From Azohydromonas lata NBRC 102462 (GTDB taxonomy: Bacteria > Pseudomonadota > Gammaproteobacteria > Burkholderiales > Burkholderiaceae_C): a stretch of DNA of 9,369 nt. The notes below the pieces were generated by a model. It was not told the origin of the DNA. It ran no database searches and was given only the letters and a program-made list of their open reading frames with translations. Shown piece after piece: positions 1 through 6,980 of the stretch. Location of the stretch: positions 1 through 9,369 of the forward strand of contig CAMCTE010000101.1 in the NCBI GenBank assembly GCA_945878385.1. The letters run 5' to 3'. Position numbers and translations under genes: made by a program. Positions within the stretch are counted from its first letter, which is position 1. The number at the start of each line of letters is the position of its first letter.

Positions 1-43
1 TGCGGTGCACGCGATTCCCACAATCGCTCCCCATGATCGAGAC

Positions 44-49
44 AAGGAG
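44..49 (+). promoter_or_regulatory. Shine-Dalgarno of the CoA-transferase gene
   Basis: AAGGAG with a 6-nt spacer to ATG 56. This decides the start in favour of 56 over the upstream GTG at 5, which would put the site inside the coding region. The remaining bases 1-43 show no clear promoter. Confidence 0.75.
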
Positions 50-55
50 CCAGTG

Positions 56-1219
56 ATGGGCGATGCACATGCCCGCGGACCGTTGGAAGGCATCCTGGTG
101 GTGGCGCTGGAGCAGGCCGTGGCCGCGCCTTACTGCAGCAGCCGCTTGGCCGACGCCGGGGCCCGCGTGATCAAGGTGGAGCGGCCCGAGGGCGATTTCG
201 CGCGGGGCTACGACACGGCGGCACACGGCGAATCGTCCTACTTCGTGTGGATCAACCGGGGCAAGGAATCCATTGCGCTGGACCTCAAGCAGGCCGGCGA
301 CATGGCCGTGCTGCAGCGCATGTTGGCGCAGGCCGATGTCTTCATCCAGAACCTTGCGCCCGGCGCGGCGCAGCGGCTGGGCATCGGGTCTGAGGAACTG
401 CGCGAGCGCCATCGGCAACTCATCACCTGCGACATCAGCGGCTATGGTGACTCCGGGCGGCTGACCAAGATGAAGGCCTATGACCTGCTGGTGCAGGCCG
501 AAAGCGGCCTGGTGTCCATCAACGGCGCACCGGGCGATTGGGGCCGCATAGGGGTTTCCCTGTGTGACATCAACGCGGGGTTGAACGCGCTCATCGGCAT
601 CCAGCAGGCGCTGATCATGCGTGGGCGCACCGGGCGCGGTTCTGCGGTGAAGGTCTCTCTCTTTGATTCGGCCGCCGAACTGATGAGCGTGCCCTATGTG
701 CAGGCACGCTATGGCGGCAGGGCGCCCGAGCGCGTGGGCCTGAAGCACCCCACCATCGCACCTTATGGCGCCTTCACTTGCGCGGACGGGCGGGACATCC
801 TGATCTCTATCCAGAACGAACGCGAGTGGGCCGACTTCTGTCGCGAGGTGATGCAGGACCTTTCGATGGTGGGCGACCCACGCAGCTGCAACAACACCGC
901 CCGCATGGAAAACCGCGATTGGGTGGATGGCCGGGTGGCCGAAGTCTTCGGCGGCCTGTCCAGCGCCACGGTGATCGACCGCCTCACGGCCGCGCAGACG
1001 GCCTACGGCAACATCAACAGCGTGCACGACCTGATCGAGCACCCGCAGTTGCGCACTCGGCGCATGGCCGTGGGCGCGCGTGCGGTGGAAATGCCGGCGC
1101 TGCCGTGGGTGACCGAGTGGGATGCGGCGCAGTACCGCCCCGTGCCGCGGCTCAACGAGCATGGTGCTGCCCTTAGAGATGAATTCGCAGCCCCCGTGGC
1201 TGCGGGCGCAGCGCGCTGA
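56..1219 (+). CDS. CaiB/BaiF family (class III) CoA-transferase
   Basis: Predicted cytoplasmic enzyme of 387 residues that moves CoA between acyl-CoA and a free carboxylic acid; the acids are not known. The family shows in the N-terminal block GILVVALEQAVAAPYCSSRLADAGARVIKVE style (nucleotide-fold start), in YDLLVQAESGL, where Asp143 matches the conserved catalytic aspartate that forms the acyl anhydride, and in GRGSAVKVSLFDSAAEL and HPTIAPYGAFTCADGR further on. The C-terminal end (PVPRLNEHGAALRDEF) is also typical. Length is normal for the family. I chose ATG 56 because AAGGAG lies 6 nt upstream at 44-49; an in-frame GTG at 53 and one at 5 are weaker. The SDR gene follows after 31 nt, so they are probably cotranscribed. 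The sequence resembles mesaconyl- or itaconyl-CoA-transferase-like members as I remember them, but substrate cannot be assigned. Whatever lies upstream is outside the window. Confidence 0.93.
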   Translation: MGDAHARGPLEGILVVALEQAVAAPYCSSRLADAGARVIKVERPEGDFARGYDTAAHGESSYFVWINRGKESIALDLKQAGDMAVLQRMLAQADVFIQNLAPGAAQRLGIGSEELRERHRQLITCDISGYGDSGRLTKMKAYDLLVQAESGLVSINGAPGDWGRIGVSLCDINAGLNALIGIQQALIMRGRTGRGSAVKVSLFDSAAELMSVPYVQARYGGRAPERVGLKHPTIAPYGAFTCADGRDILISIQNEREWADFCREVMQDLSMVGDPRSCNNTARMENRDWVDGRVAEVFGGLSSATVIDRLTAAQTAYGNINSVHDLIEHPQLRTRRMAVGARAVEMPALPWVTEWDAAQYRPVPRLNEHGAALRDEFAAPVAAGAAR

Positions 1220-1250
1220 TTTGCGTGCCTGCCAACCAAGGAACTCGAAC

Positions 1251-2003
1251 ATGAAACGACTCGCCGGCAAGACGGCCCTGATCACCGGTGCGGCCAGCGG
1301 GTTTGGTGCCGAGATCGCCCGCCTGTACGCCGCCGAAGGCGCGCAGGTGGTGATTGCCGACATCAATGAAGCGGGCGCGCTTGAGGTGGCCGCCTCCATA
1401 GGGGCCAGTGCCCGCGCGGTGCGCTGCGATGTCACGCGCCGCGCCGACATCGATGCAGCCGTGGCGCAGACGCTCAGTGCCTTCGGCCGGCTGGACATCG
1501 TGGTCAACAACGCCGGCTGGACCCATCGAAACCAACCGCTGCTGCAGGTCACCGAAGCCGAGTTCGACCGCGTCTACGACATCAATGTGAAGAGCATCTT
1601 CCACATGACGCAGGCGGTGGTGCCGCTGATGCGCGAAGACGGCGGCGGGGTGATTCTGAACATTGGCTCCACCGCCGGGATCCGGCCCCGGCCGGGGCTG
1701 ACCTGGTACAACGGTTCCAAGGGCGCGGTGAACCTGCTGAGCAAGTCGATGGCGGTGGAGTTGGCGCCGATGAAGATCCGCGTGAATTGCATCGCGCCCG
1801 TGATCGGCAATACCGCCTTGCTCGAATCCTTCATGGGCGTGCCCGACACGCCCGAGAACCGCGCGAAGTTCATCGCCACCATCCCCCTGGGGCGCATGAG
1901 CGAACCCGGTGATGTGGCGCGCGCTGCACTCTTTCTGGCAAGCGATGAGGCCGCGTTCATCACCGGGGTGGAGTTTCCGGTGGATGGGGGGCGGACCGTT
2001 TAA
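1251..2003 (+). CDS. Short-chain dehydrogenase/reductase (classical SDR, NAD-type)
   Basis: Cytoplasmic NAD(P)-dependent oxidoreductase of 250 residues, the normal classical-SDR length. Visible motifs: the dinucleotide-binding TGAASGFG (residues 12-19), Asp37 at the end of the second strand (VVIADIN), which in this family favours NAD over NADP, NNAG at 86-89, and the catalytic tetrad Asn112, Ser140, Tyr153, Lys157 (YNGSK). The C-terminal end EFPVDGGRTV is standard for the family. Start: ATG 1251 with AAGGA at 1238-1242, 8 nt away; starts further upstream would run into the CoA-transferase gene. Gene order suggests it oxidises or reduces an alcohol/keto group of the acid handled by the preceding CoA-transferase, but many such proteins are annotated FabG-like or glucose-dehydrogenase-like on sequence alone and the substrate is open. 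Its TAA shares the four bases TTAA with the stop of the convergent hydroxylase gene. Confidence 0.93.
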   Translation: MKRLAGKTALITGAASGFGAEIARLYAAEGAQVVIADINEAGALEVAASIGASARAVRCDVTRRADIDAAVAQTLSAFGRLDIVVNNAGWTHRNQPLLQVTEAEFDRVYDINVKSIFHMTQAVVPLMREDGGGVILNIGSTAGIRPRPGLTWYNGSKGAVNLLSKSMAVELAPMKIRVNCIAPVIGNTALLESFMGVPDTPENRAKFIATIPLGRMSEPGDVARAALFLASDEAAFITGVEFPVDGGRTV

Positions 2004-3031
2004 GGGTTCTTCGGCGGCAGGCGCGGCGTCATCACCCGCCTGAACAGCGGCGGCACCAGGGTGAGCAGCACCATGCCGGCATAGCCGGTGGGCATCTGCG
2101 GTGATTGCGCGGTGTGTTGCAGGTCGTCTGCGCCGTGCCACGGCTGAATGTGGTGGTGGGCGTGCCGTGGCAGGTTGAACAGCATCAAGTCGGAAAGGGC
2201 ATTGCGGCAGTCCCACACATGGGCTGGGCCCAGCCGTTCCGGGTGCCCAAGTGCGTTGGTGCGGCGCTGCAGCCCCCAGTGTTCCATGTAGTCCACACAG
2301 CCCACGAGAAGTTGCGCGGCGGCGGCCTGTGCCAAGCAAAAAGCCAAGCCTGCCGTGCCGGCCCAGGCCCAGGCGCCCAGCCACAGCGCGGCGGTGGCGG
2401 CCAGCAGCGCCCAGGCCTCGTTCACCGGCGTGCGCTGCACACGCGAAAGCGCCACCGCGCCCTGCCAGATGCCCCACCAGTAGCGCGGCAGGAAGGCCCA
2501 CAGTGACTCGTCGATCCGTGCTGTGGCCGGGTCTTCGCGCAAGGCTGCGTGGCGGTGGTGGCCGCGGTTGTGTTCAATCAGGTAGTGGCCCCAGCCGATC
2601 ATGCACAGCAGGGCCCGGGAAAGCGCACGGTCCAGCCCCTGGCGGCGGTGCCCCAACTCATGGGCCAGCACGATGCCCACCCCACCGGCCACACTGCCGC
2701 AGGCCAGGCCCAGCACCACCACGCGCCACATGGGGGAGTGGCCGGCTTGCGAGCCCAGCCAGGCCAGCAGCGCTGCTGCTTGGCACAGCACGAACAGCAT
2801 CACCAGCCTGGGCCCGTGCACGCCCCAGCGGGGTTGCACCCGCGCCTCTCGGCCCCAGGTCCATTCCACAAGCGGCATCAGCACGAAGCCCACCAGACCG
2901 GTGAGGCCGGGCAGGTTCCACCACAGCCCCAGGCTGGGCGTGGCTGCAAACAGCAAGGGCAAGGGCAAGGAAATGGCGGCCCCAACCATCAGGCGTATCC
3001 TCGGGTTCGTGAAGAAGGCTATGCCCATCAT
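2000..3031 (-). CDS. AlkB-family membrane di-iron hydroxylase (alkane 1-monooxygenase-like)
   Basis: Integral inner-membrane protein of 343 residues with the eight-histidine signature of the AlkB/fatty-acid-desaturase superfamily: HELGH (His124, His128), EHNRGHH then DPATAR (His154, His158, His159, Asp167), and RHAHHH (His290, His293, His294). The AlkB-specific fourth motif is present as YMEHWGLQRR (248-257), with Trp where alkane hydroxylases usually have Tyr. Hydrophobic segments lie near 15-55, 77-95, 103-123, 207-245 and 318-332. The ending GYAGMVLLTLVPPLFRRVMTPRL is also AlkB-like. Known members hydroxylate terminal methyl groups of alkanes or related chains and need rubredoxin and rubredoxin reductase; neither is encoded here. 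At 343 residues it is shorter than the approximately 400 of classical AlkB. Start is ambiguous between ATG 3031, ATG 3028 (GGAGG 3 nt upstream) and ATG 2989. Substrate unknown; it could be a divergent hydroxylase of non-alkane compounds. Confidence 0.88.
   Translation of the reverse strand: MMGIAFFTNPRIRLMVGAAISLPLPLLFAATPSLGLWWNLPGLTGLVGFVLMPLVEWTWGREARVQPRWGVHGPRLVMLFVLCQAAALLAWLGSQAGHSPMWRVVVLGLACGSVAGGVGIVLAHELGHRRQGLDRALSRALLCMIGWGHYLIEHNRGHHRHAALREDPATARIDESLWAFLPRYWWGIWQGAVALSRVQRTPVNEAWALLAATAALWLGAWAWAGTAGLAFCLAQAAAAQLLVGCVDYMEHWGLQRRTNALGHPERLGPAHVWDCRNALSDLMLFNLPRHAHHHIQPWHGADDLQHTAQSPQMPTGYAGMVLLTLVPPLFRRVMTPRLPPKNP
2953..2970. repeat. Three tandem GCAAGG hexamers
   Basis: GCAAGG repeats exactly three times at 2953, 2959 and 2965. 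It lies within the first membrane segment of the AlkB-like protein, where it encodes a Leu-Pro-Leu-Pro-Leu stretch on the minus strand. On the plus strand it forms a purine-rich stretch just before an ATG at 2973 that is in frame with the receptor. Confidence 0.6.
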
Positions 3032-5402
3032 CCTCCGTCCGTCGGGCCCAGCGCGTCAAGCACCGGCCCTCCGGCCGGTGCGGTTGAACAGTCCGTGGAC
3101 CCACGCGCTGCGCCTGCCCGTGCTCGGGGGCGGGCTGTTGATCGGGTGGGCTTTCAGCGTCAGCGCGGCGTTTGCGCAAGCTGCGCAAGCGCCTGCTGCA
3201 CCAACGCCGGCACCAACGCCTGTACCAACGCCTGTACCAACGCCTGCACCCACCCCCGTAGCCACCCCCGTAGCCACTGAGGGCGCCGTTCAACGGGTGA
3301 ACGTGGAAGGCAATCAAGACCCCAACGACGCCCGCCGCCGCTCCACCGCTTCGCGCATCATCTACGGCCGCGATGAAATCGAGCGCATGGGCGACGCCAC
3401 GGTGGGCGAGATTCTCAAGCGGCTGCCCGGCGTCACCGTGGGTGGTCGCCCCGGGCGCGGCGGTGATCCGCGCATGCGGGGCCTGGGCGGCGGCTACACG
3501 CAAATTCTGGTGGACGGCGAACGGATGCCGCCGGGTTTCTCGGTGGACGCCATCGAGCCCGACCAGATCGAACGCATCGAGATCCTGCGCGCGCCGGTGG
3601 CCGAATTCGGCGCACGCGCCATTGCCGGCACCATCAACATCGTGCTGCGCGAGGAATTCAAACCGCGCCAGAACGCCCTGCGCGCGGCCATTGCGCTGGA
3701 GGAAGACCGCCCCCAGGGCAACATCAGTTGGACCCATGGCGACCGCCAGGGCGCCAACGACTACACGCTCACCGGTACGGTTTCCGGCCGGCGCCAGCAG
3801 GACCAAAGTGACAGCACCATCAGCGGTTTCAGGCCCGACGGTGTTCCTGCGCTGGCCCAACGGATCCACAACCTGTCGGCTTCCGACAATGCCGCGGGCT
3901 TCATCAGCGGCCGCTGGCGCTGGCAGGTGGGGCGCGACCGCTGGGAGATCCAACCTTTTCTGAACCTCACCCGCGCACAGGGCCGCGGCGCTTCTGATCT
4001 GGAACAGACCCTGGGCCTGGTGCCACCGCCCTATGCGCGCGCCGATTCCCATTCCAGCAGCCACACCGAGCAGGGCCGGCTGGGGGGCAGTTGGGCCACG
4101 GTGCTCGACAACGGCGCGCGCCTGTTGCTGCGCGGGGGTGCTTCGCTGAACCTCAGTTCCCGTGAATCCGAAGCCATGCAGCGTGCGGCCGATGGGTCTT
4201 TGCTGCGCCTGCGGCAAGACCGCTCGCGCATTGAAGACCAGTCGCTCACTCAAGGGGGCCGTTATTCGCAACTCATCGCGCGCAACGGCAACCAGGACCA
4301 CTCCCTCGTGGCCGGGTGGGAATTGCAGTTCAACCGGCGCGTGGATGCGCGCACCCTGCTCGACAACGGCGTGTCGCGCCTGGCGGATTTCGGTGACGAT
4401 GTGCAGGCCGCCACCCGGCGTGTGGCCGCGTATGTGCAGGACGAGTGGGAGATCGACAAGGTCTGGGGCATCAACCTGGGCCTGCGGTGGGAAGGCATCA
4501 ACACCCAGAGCGATTCGGCCCTGCTGAAGGTGGACAACACCAGCAGCGTGGCCACGCCGCTGGCGCATTTCGTGTGGCGCCTGGCACCGGGTTCGCGCGA
4601 CCAATTCCGGCTGTCGCTCACGCGCAGTTACCGCACGCCGTCCACCGCGCAACTGATCGCGCGGCCGGTGTTGTCGGGTCTGTACCCGGTGGACGGCCCG
4701 AACCAACCCACCAGCCCCGACCGTGCGGGCAATCCGCTGCTCAAGCCCGAGACCGCTCGTGGGGTGGACCTGGCCTTTGAGCGCTACCTGCAGGGCGGCG
4801 GCATCGTCAGCGCCAATGTGTTCGCGCGCCACATCGACAACCTCATTCGCAATGTGCGCGCCTTGCAGCCGGTGGTGTGGAGCCCCGTACCGCGTTGGGT
4901 CAGCAGCCCGCGCAACATCGGCGCCGCGCAGACGGCAGGCATTGAGCTGGAAGCGCGCTTTCGTGTGGCCGATGTAGGCCTGCCCAACTGGCCGCTGAAT
5001 GTGCGCAGCAATGCCAGTCGTTTCTGGTCGCGCGTGGACCAGGTGCCCGGGCCGAACAACCGCCTGGACCAGCAACCCACTTGGACGGCCAACCTCGGTT
5101 GGGACTGGGCCGCCCGTGCGGTGCCCATCACCTGGGGCGGCAACTTGAACCTGACCCCCGCCACCACCGTGCGGCAGATCGACGGCCAGTTTTACGAACA
5201 GGGCCGCAAGCGGGTGGTCGACGGTTACGCACTGTGGCGCCTGTCGCCGTTGGCCGGGTTGCGGTTTTCAGTGTCCAACGCGCAGCCGGCGCCTTCCTTC
5301 ACCGCGAATACTTCCGAATTGGAAGACGGCAGCACCCAGCGGCAGGAGGTGGTGGCGCGCACCTATGCGGTTTGGGGGGCGCGGCTGGAGTTGCGGTTCT
5401 GA
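3021..5402 (+). CDS. TonB-dependent outer-membrane receptor with Pro-Thr linker
   Basis: Outer-membrane beta-barrel importer of 793 residues powered by TonB-ExbBD; ligand unknown (siderophore, cobalamin, haem and other solutes occur in the family). Order of parts: N-terminal region with hydrophobic core LPVLGGGLLIGWAF and likely cleavage after AFA (residue 52); a Pro-Thr-Val/Ala linker at 61-86 made of 12-bp repeats; a possible TonB-box-like stretch QRVNVEG (91-97); plug domain about 110-212 (IIYGRDEIERMG, LKRLPGV, RMRGLGGGYTQILVDGERMP, IERIEILRAP, IAGTINIVLR); then the barrel with NPLLKPETARGVDLAFE and a C-terminal Phe (LELRF). Start is uncertain. ATG 3021 has AAGAAGG only 2 nt upstream and gives a long 31-residue n-region. 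ATG 2973 would overlap the divergent gene further. GTG 3078 or TTG 3084 would give a normal signal peptide and remove the overlap but lack a visible ribosome site. The neighbour is the divergent AlkB-like gene; functional pairing is only a guess. Confidence 0.92.
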   Translation: MPIILRPSGPARQAPALRPVRLNSPWTHALRLPVLGGGLLIGWAFSVSAAFAQAAQAPAAPTPAPTPVPTPVPTPAPTPVATPVATEGAVQRVNVEGNQDPNDARRRSTASRIIYGRDEIERMGDATVGEILKRLPGVTVGGRPGRGGDPRMRGLGGGYTQILVDGERMPPGFSVDAIEPDQIERIEILRAPVAEFGARAIAGTINIVLREEFKPRQNALRAAIALEEDRPQGNISWTHGDRQGANDYTLTGTVSGRRQQDQSDSTISGFRPDGVPALAQRIHNLSASDNAAGFISGRWRWQVGRDRWEIQPFLNLTRAQGRGASDLEQTLGLVPPPYARADSHSSSHTEQGRLGGSWATVLDNGARLLLRGGASLNLSSRESEAMQRAADGSLLRLRQDRSRIEDQSLTQGGRYSQLIARNGNQDHSLVAGWELQFNRRVDARTLLDNGVSRLADFGDDVQAATRRVAAYVQDEWEIDKVWGINLGLRWEGINTQSDSALLKVDNTSSVATPLAHFVWRLAPGSRDQFRLSLTRSYRTPSTAQLIARPVLSGLYPVDGPNQPTSPDRAGNPLLKPETARGVDLAFERYLQGGGIVSANVFARHIDNLIRNVRALQPVVWSPVPRWVSSPRNIGAAQTAGIELEARFRVADVGLPNWPLNVRSNASRFWSRVDQVPGPNNRLDQQPTWTANLGWDWAARAVPITWGGNLNLTPATTVRQIDGQFYEQGRKRVVDGYALWRLSPLAGLRFSVSNAQPAPSFTANTSELEDGSTQRQEVVARTYAVWGARLELRF
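3032..3036 (-). promoter_or_regulatory. Shine-Dalgarno GGAGG of the AlkB-like gene
   Basis: On the minus strand GGAGG abuts ATG 3031 and is 3 nt from ATG 3028. The spacing is short for either, so the second ATG is the better start if this site is used. The site lies inside the receptor gene on the other strand if that gene begins at 3021. Confidence 0.4.
3060..3081. promoter_or_regulatory. Perfect GC-rich palindrome between the divergent genes
   Basis: Arms GCACCGGCC and GGCCGGTGC (9 bp, perfect) flank CTCC at 3069-3072. It lies 28 bp upstream of the AlkB-like start and 39 bp after ATG 3021 of the receptor, so it could be an operator shared by both genes, a hairpin in the receptor mRNA, or a chance result of GC-rich coding sequence. 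No known regulator is recognised. Confidence 0.35.
3200..3277 (+). repeat. 12-bp tandem repeat coding for the Pro-Thr linker
   Basis: Six 12-bp units run from 3200 to 3271, followed by half a unit. The core unit is ACCAACGCCTGT, exact in units 2 and 3; unit 1 ends GGC, unit 4 ends TGC, and units 5 and 6 drift to ACCCACCCCCGT and AGCCACCCCCGT. Each unit is four codons, so gain or loss of units keeps frame. The product is Pro-Thr-Pro-Val/Ala repeated, between the signal peptide and the TonB box-like segment of the receptor. Confidence 0.9.
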
Positions 5403-5416
5403 GGGGTGCCCACCCC
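5403..5416 (+). terminator. Weak hairpin after the receptor gene
   Basis: GGGGT and ACCCC form a 5-bp stem around GCCC directly after the receptor stop codon. No T-run follows, so it is at best a poor intrinsic terminator. Confidence 0.15.
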
Positions 5417-5479
5417 GTCAGCGGGATGGCCTGGCGCCGCGTGGATTTGCAGCAGGGTGGTCTGAAAGCGGCCACGGCG

Positions 5480-5485
5480 TAATAT
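5480..5485 (+). promoter_or_regulatory. Possible -10 element upstream of kynU
   Basis: TAATAT stands out as the only AT-rich hexamer in the 229-bp gap 5403-5631 between the receptor and kynU. It agrees with the sigma-70 -10 consensus at four of six positions, but no good -35 lies 16-18 bp upstream. Just after it, TGTC-GCAT-GACA at 5491-5502 is a small inverted repeat. I see nothing else firm in this gap. Confidence 0.2.
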
Positions 5486-5631
5486 GTCGTTGTCGCATGA
5501 CAGACAGGGTCACGACTTCCACGCCAGCACACCCACCACGCGCGGGAATTCCATCGGGTGCCGGGCTTGGCGGTGCAGGAGTGGGGTTTGGCGAATCCGT
5601 CCGATTGACCCCAACCCTACCCAAAGCTCAG

Positions 5632-6978
5632 ATGGCCCACTTGCCCCCGCCTACCCTCGAATCCTGCCGCGCCCTGGATGCGGCCGACCCCCTGGCGCCG
5701 CTGCGCGCGCAATTCCGTCTGCCGCCGGACCTCATTTATCTGGACGGCAATTCGCTTGGCGCGATGCCCCAAGCCGCTGCTTCGCAGGTGCAGCGCGCGC
5801 TGGAGCAGGAATGGGGGCAGGGCCTGATCCGAAGTTGGAACGACGCCGGCTGGATTCACCGCGCGCAGGCGGTGGGGGATGCCATTGCGCCCCTGGTGGG
5901 CGCCGGCGCCGGTGAACTCACGGTGGCCGACAGCACCTCCATCAACCTGCACAAGGTGTTGTGGGCCGCCATGGCGCTTGGCCAGCAGCGTGCGCCGCAG
6001 CGCCAGGTGCTGTTGACCGAACGCGACAACTTTCCGACCGACCGCTACATCGCTCAGGGCTTGTGTGACCAGTTCGGGTGGACGATCCGCGAGGTGGCGC
6101 CCATCCCTGCGTCGGCCGAACGCCCAGTTCCCCAGGAGCTTTTGGATGCACTGGCCGCCCCCGATGTCGGTCTGCTCCTGCTCACCCATGTGAACTACCG
6201 CACCGGCGCCATGCACGACATGGCCGCCCTGAACCGCCTGGCCCATGCCGCCGGCGTGATCACGGTGTGGGACCTGGCCCACAGCACTGGCGCGGTGCCG
6301 GTGAACCTGAAGGAGCCGGGCGCCGAGGCCGACTTCGCCGTGGGCTGCGGCTACAAGTTCCTCAACGGAGGCCCGGGTGCGCCGGCCTTCGTGTGGGTGC
6401 ATCCTGGGCATGTGAACGCGGTGGAGCAGCCCCTGCGCGGTTGGTTCGGCCATGCTGCGCCGTTCGAATTCGACGCCGGGTACCGGCCGGCCGCGGGCAT
6501 CGCGCGCTACACCTGCGGCACGCCACCCATTCTCAGCCTCACGGCCCTGCAGGCTGGCGTGCAGACCCTGGGCGCGGCGAGCCCCTGGGGTGGCATGGCC
6601 GCGCTGCGGGCCAAGTCCCTGTCGCTCACCCGCACCTTCATCGCCGCCAGCGCGGCCACCGCCCGGGCCCATGGCCTGCAACTGGTCACACCAATGGAAG
6701 ACAGCCGCCGCGGCTCACAAGTGAGTTGGGGTTGCGGCCCGCAGGCCCCCGACGGCTACACGGTGATGCGCGCCCTCATCGCCCGTGGTGTGGTCGGTGA
6801 CTTCCGCGCCAGCCCCCGCCCGGGCGAGCCCGACATCCTGCGCTTCGGTTTTGCGCCGCTGTACAACACCCATGTGGAAGCCTGGGACGCGGCACAGGCC
6901 CTGGGCGAAGAACTGCAACGGGCCAGTTCGGCGCGAGCGGCGGGAGCGGCGTTGGTGGCGCGGTCAGCGGTGACCTGA
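5632..6978 (+). CDS. kynU: Kynureninase
   Basis: PLP-dependent cytoplasmic hydrolase that splits L-kynurenine into anthranilate and L-alanine in tryptophan degradation. Family signatures run through the whole protein: LDAADPLAPLRAQF and YLDGNSLGAMP near the N-terminus, DSTSINLHK, DNFPTDRYIAQG, THVNYRTGAMHDM, VWDLAHSTGAVPV, GCGYKFLNGGPGAPAF with the PLP lysine at Lys242, GWFGH, GTPPILSLTALQAG, RGSQVSW and DILRFGFAPLYN. At 448 residues it is somewhat longer than the approximately 416 usual for bacterial enzymes. The extra length is a few residues at the N-terminus, the insert SPRPGEP between DFRA and DILRFGF, and an Ala/Arg-rich C-terminal tail. ATG 5632 is chosen by homology; it has no clear Shine-Dalgarno, and ATG 5497 is an in-frame alternative with a low-complexity leader. 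The usual partners kynA and kynB are not beside it. A GC hairpin follows the stop. Confidence 0.95.
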   Translation: MAHLPPPTLESCRALDAADPLAPLRAQFRLPPDLIYLDGNSLGAMPQAAASQVQRALEQEWGQGLIRSWNDAGWIHRAQAVGDAIAPLVGAGAGELTVADSTSINLHKVLWAAMALGQQRAPQRQVLLTERDNFPTDRYIAQGLCDQFGWTIREVAPIPASAERPVPQELLDALAAPDVGLLLLTHVNYRTGAMHDMAALNRLAHAAGVITVWDLAHSTGAVPVNLKEPGAEADFAVGCGYKFLNGGPGAPAFVWVHPGHVNAVEQPLRGWFGHAAPFEFDAGYRPAAGIARYTCGTPPILSLTALQAGVQTLGAASPWGGMAALRAKSLSLTRTFIAASAATARAHGLQLVTPMEDSRRGSQVSWGCGPQAPDGYTVMRALIARGVVGDFRASPRPGEPDILRFGFAPLYNTHVEAWDAAQALGEELQRASSARAAGAALVARSAVT

Positions 6979-6980
6979 AC

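Noticed and set aside
1122..1250. Upstream extension of the dehydrogenase into the CoA-transferase gene
   Set aside because: The SDR fold begins at MKRLAGKTALITG and ATG 1251 has its own Shine-Dalgarno.
1173..2501. 442-codon open frame on the minus strand across the dehydrogenase and part of the hydroxylase gene
   Set aside because: It lies opposite the SDR gene and in another frame of the AlkB-like gene, both of which have full motif sets; no domain is visible in it.
2601..3020. Upstream extension of the receptor frame to an ATG at 2601
   Set aside because: It would lie antisense within the hydroxylase gene for over 400 bp, and the extension has no family similarity and precedes the signal peptide.
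2658..5075. 805-codon open frame on the minus strand across the receptor gene
   Set aside because: It is antisense to a clear TonB-dependent receptor. The translation is rich in His, Arg, Gly and Ala with no recognisable domain, as expected for a shadow frame in GC-rich DNA.
5491..5502. Inverted repeat TGTC-GCAT-GACA before kynU
   Set aside because: Arms are only 4 bp and do not extend; not enough to call an operator.
5365..5631. Upstream extension of kynU to 5365 or to ATG 5497
   Set aside because: The extension begins inside the receptor gene or is low-complexity Pro/Thr/Gly. Kynureninase similarity starts a few residues after ATG 5632. ATG 5497 cannot be fully excluded.
5617..6681. 354-codon open frame on the minus strand over kynU
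   Set aside because: It is antisense to kynureninase and has no recognisable domain.
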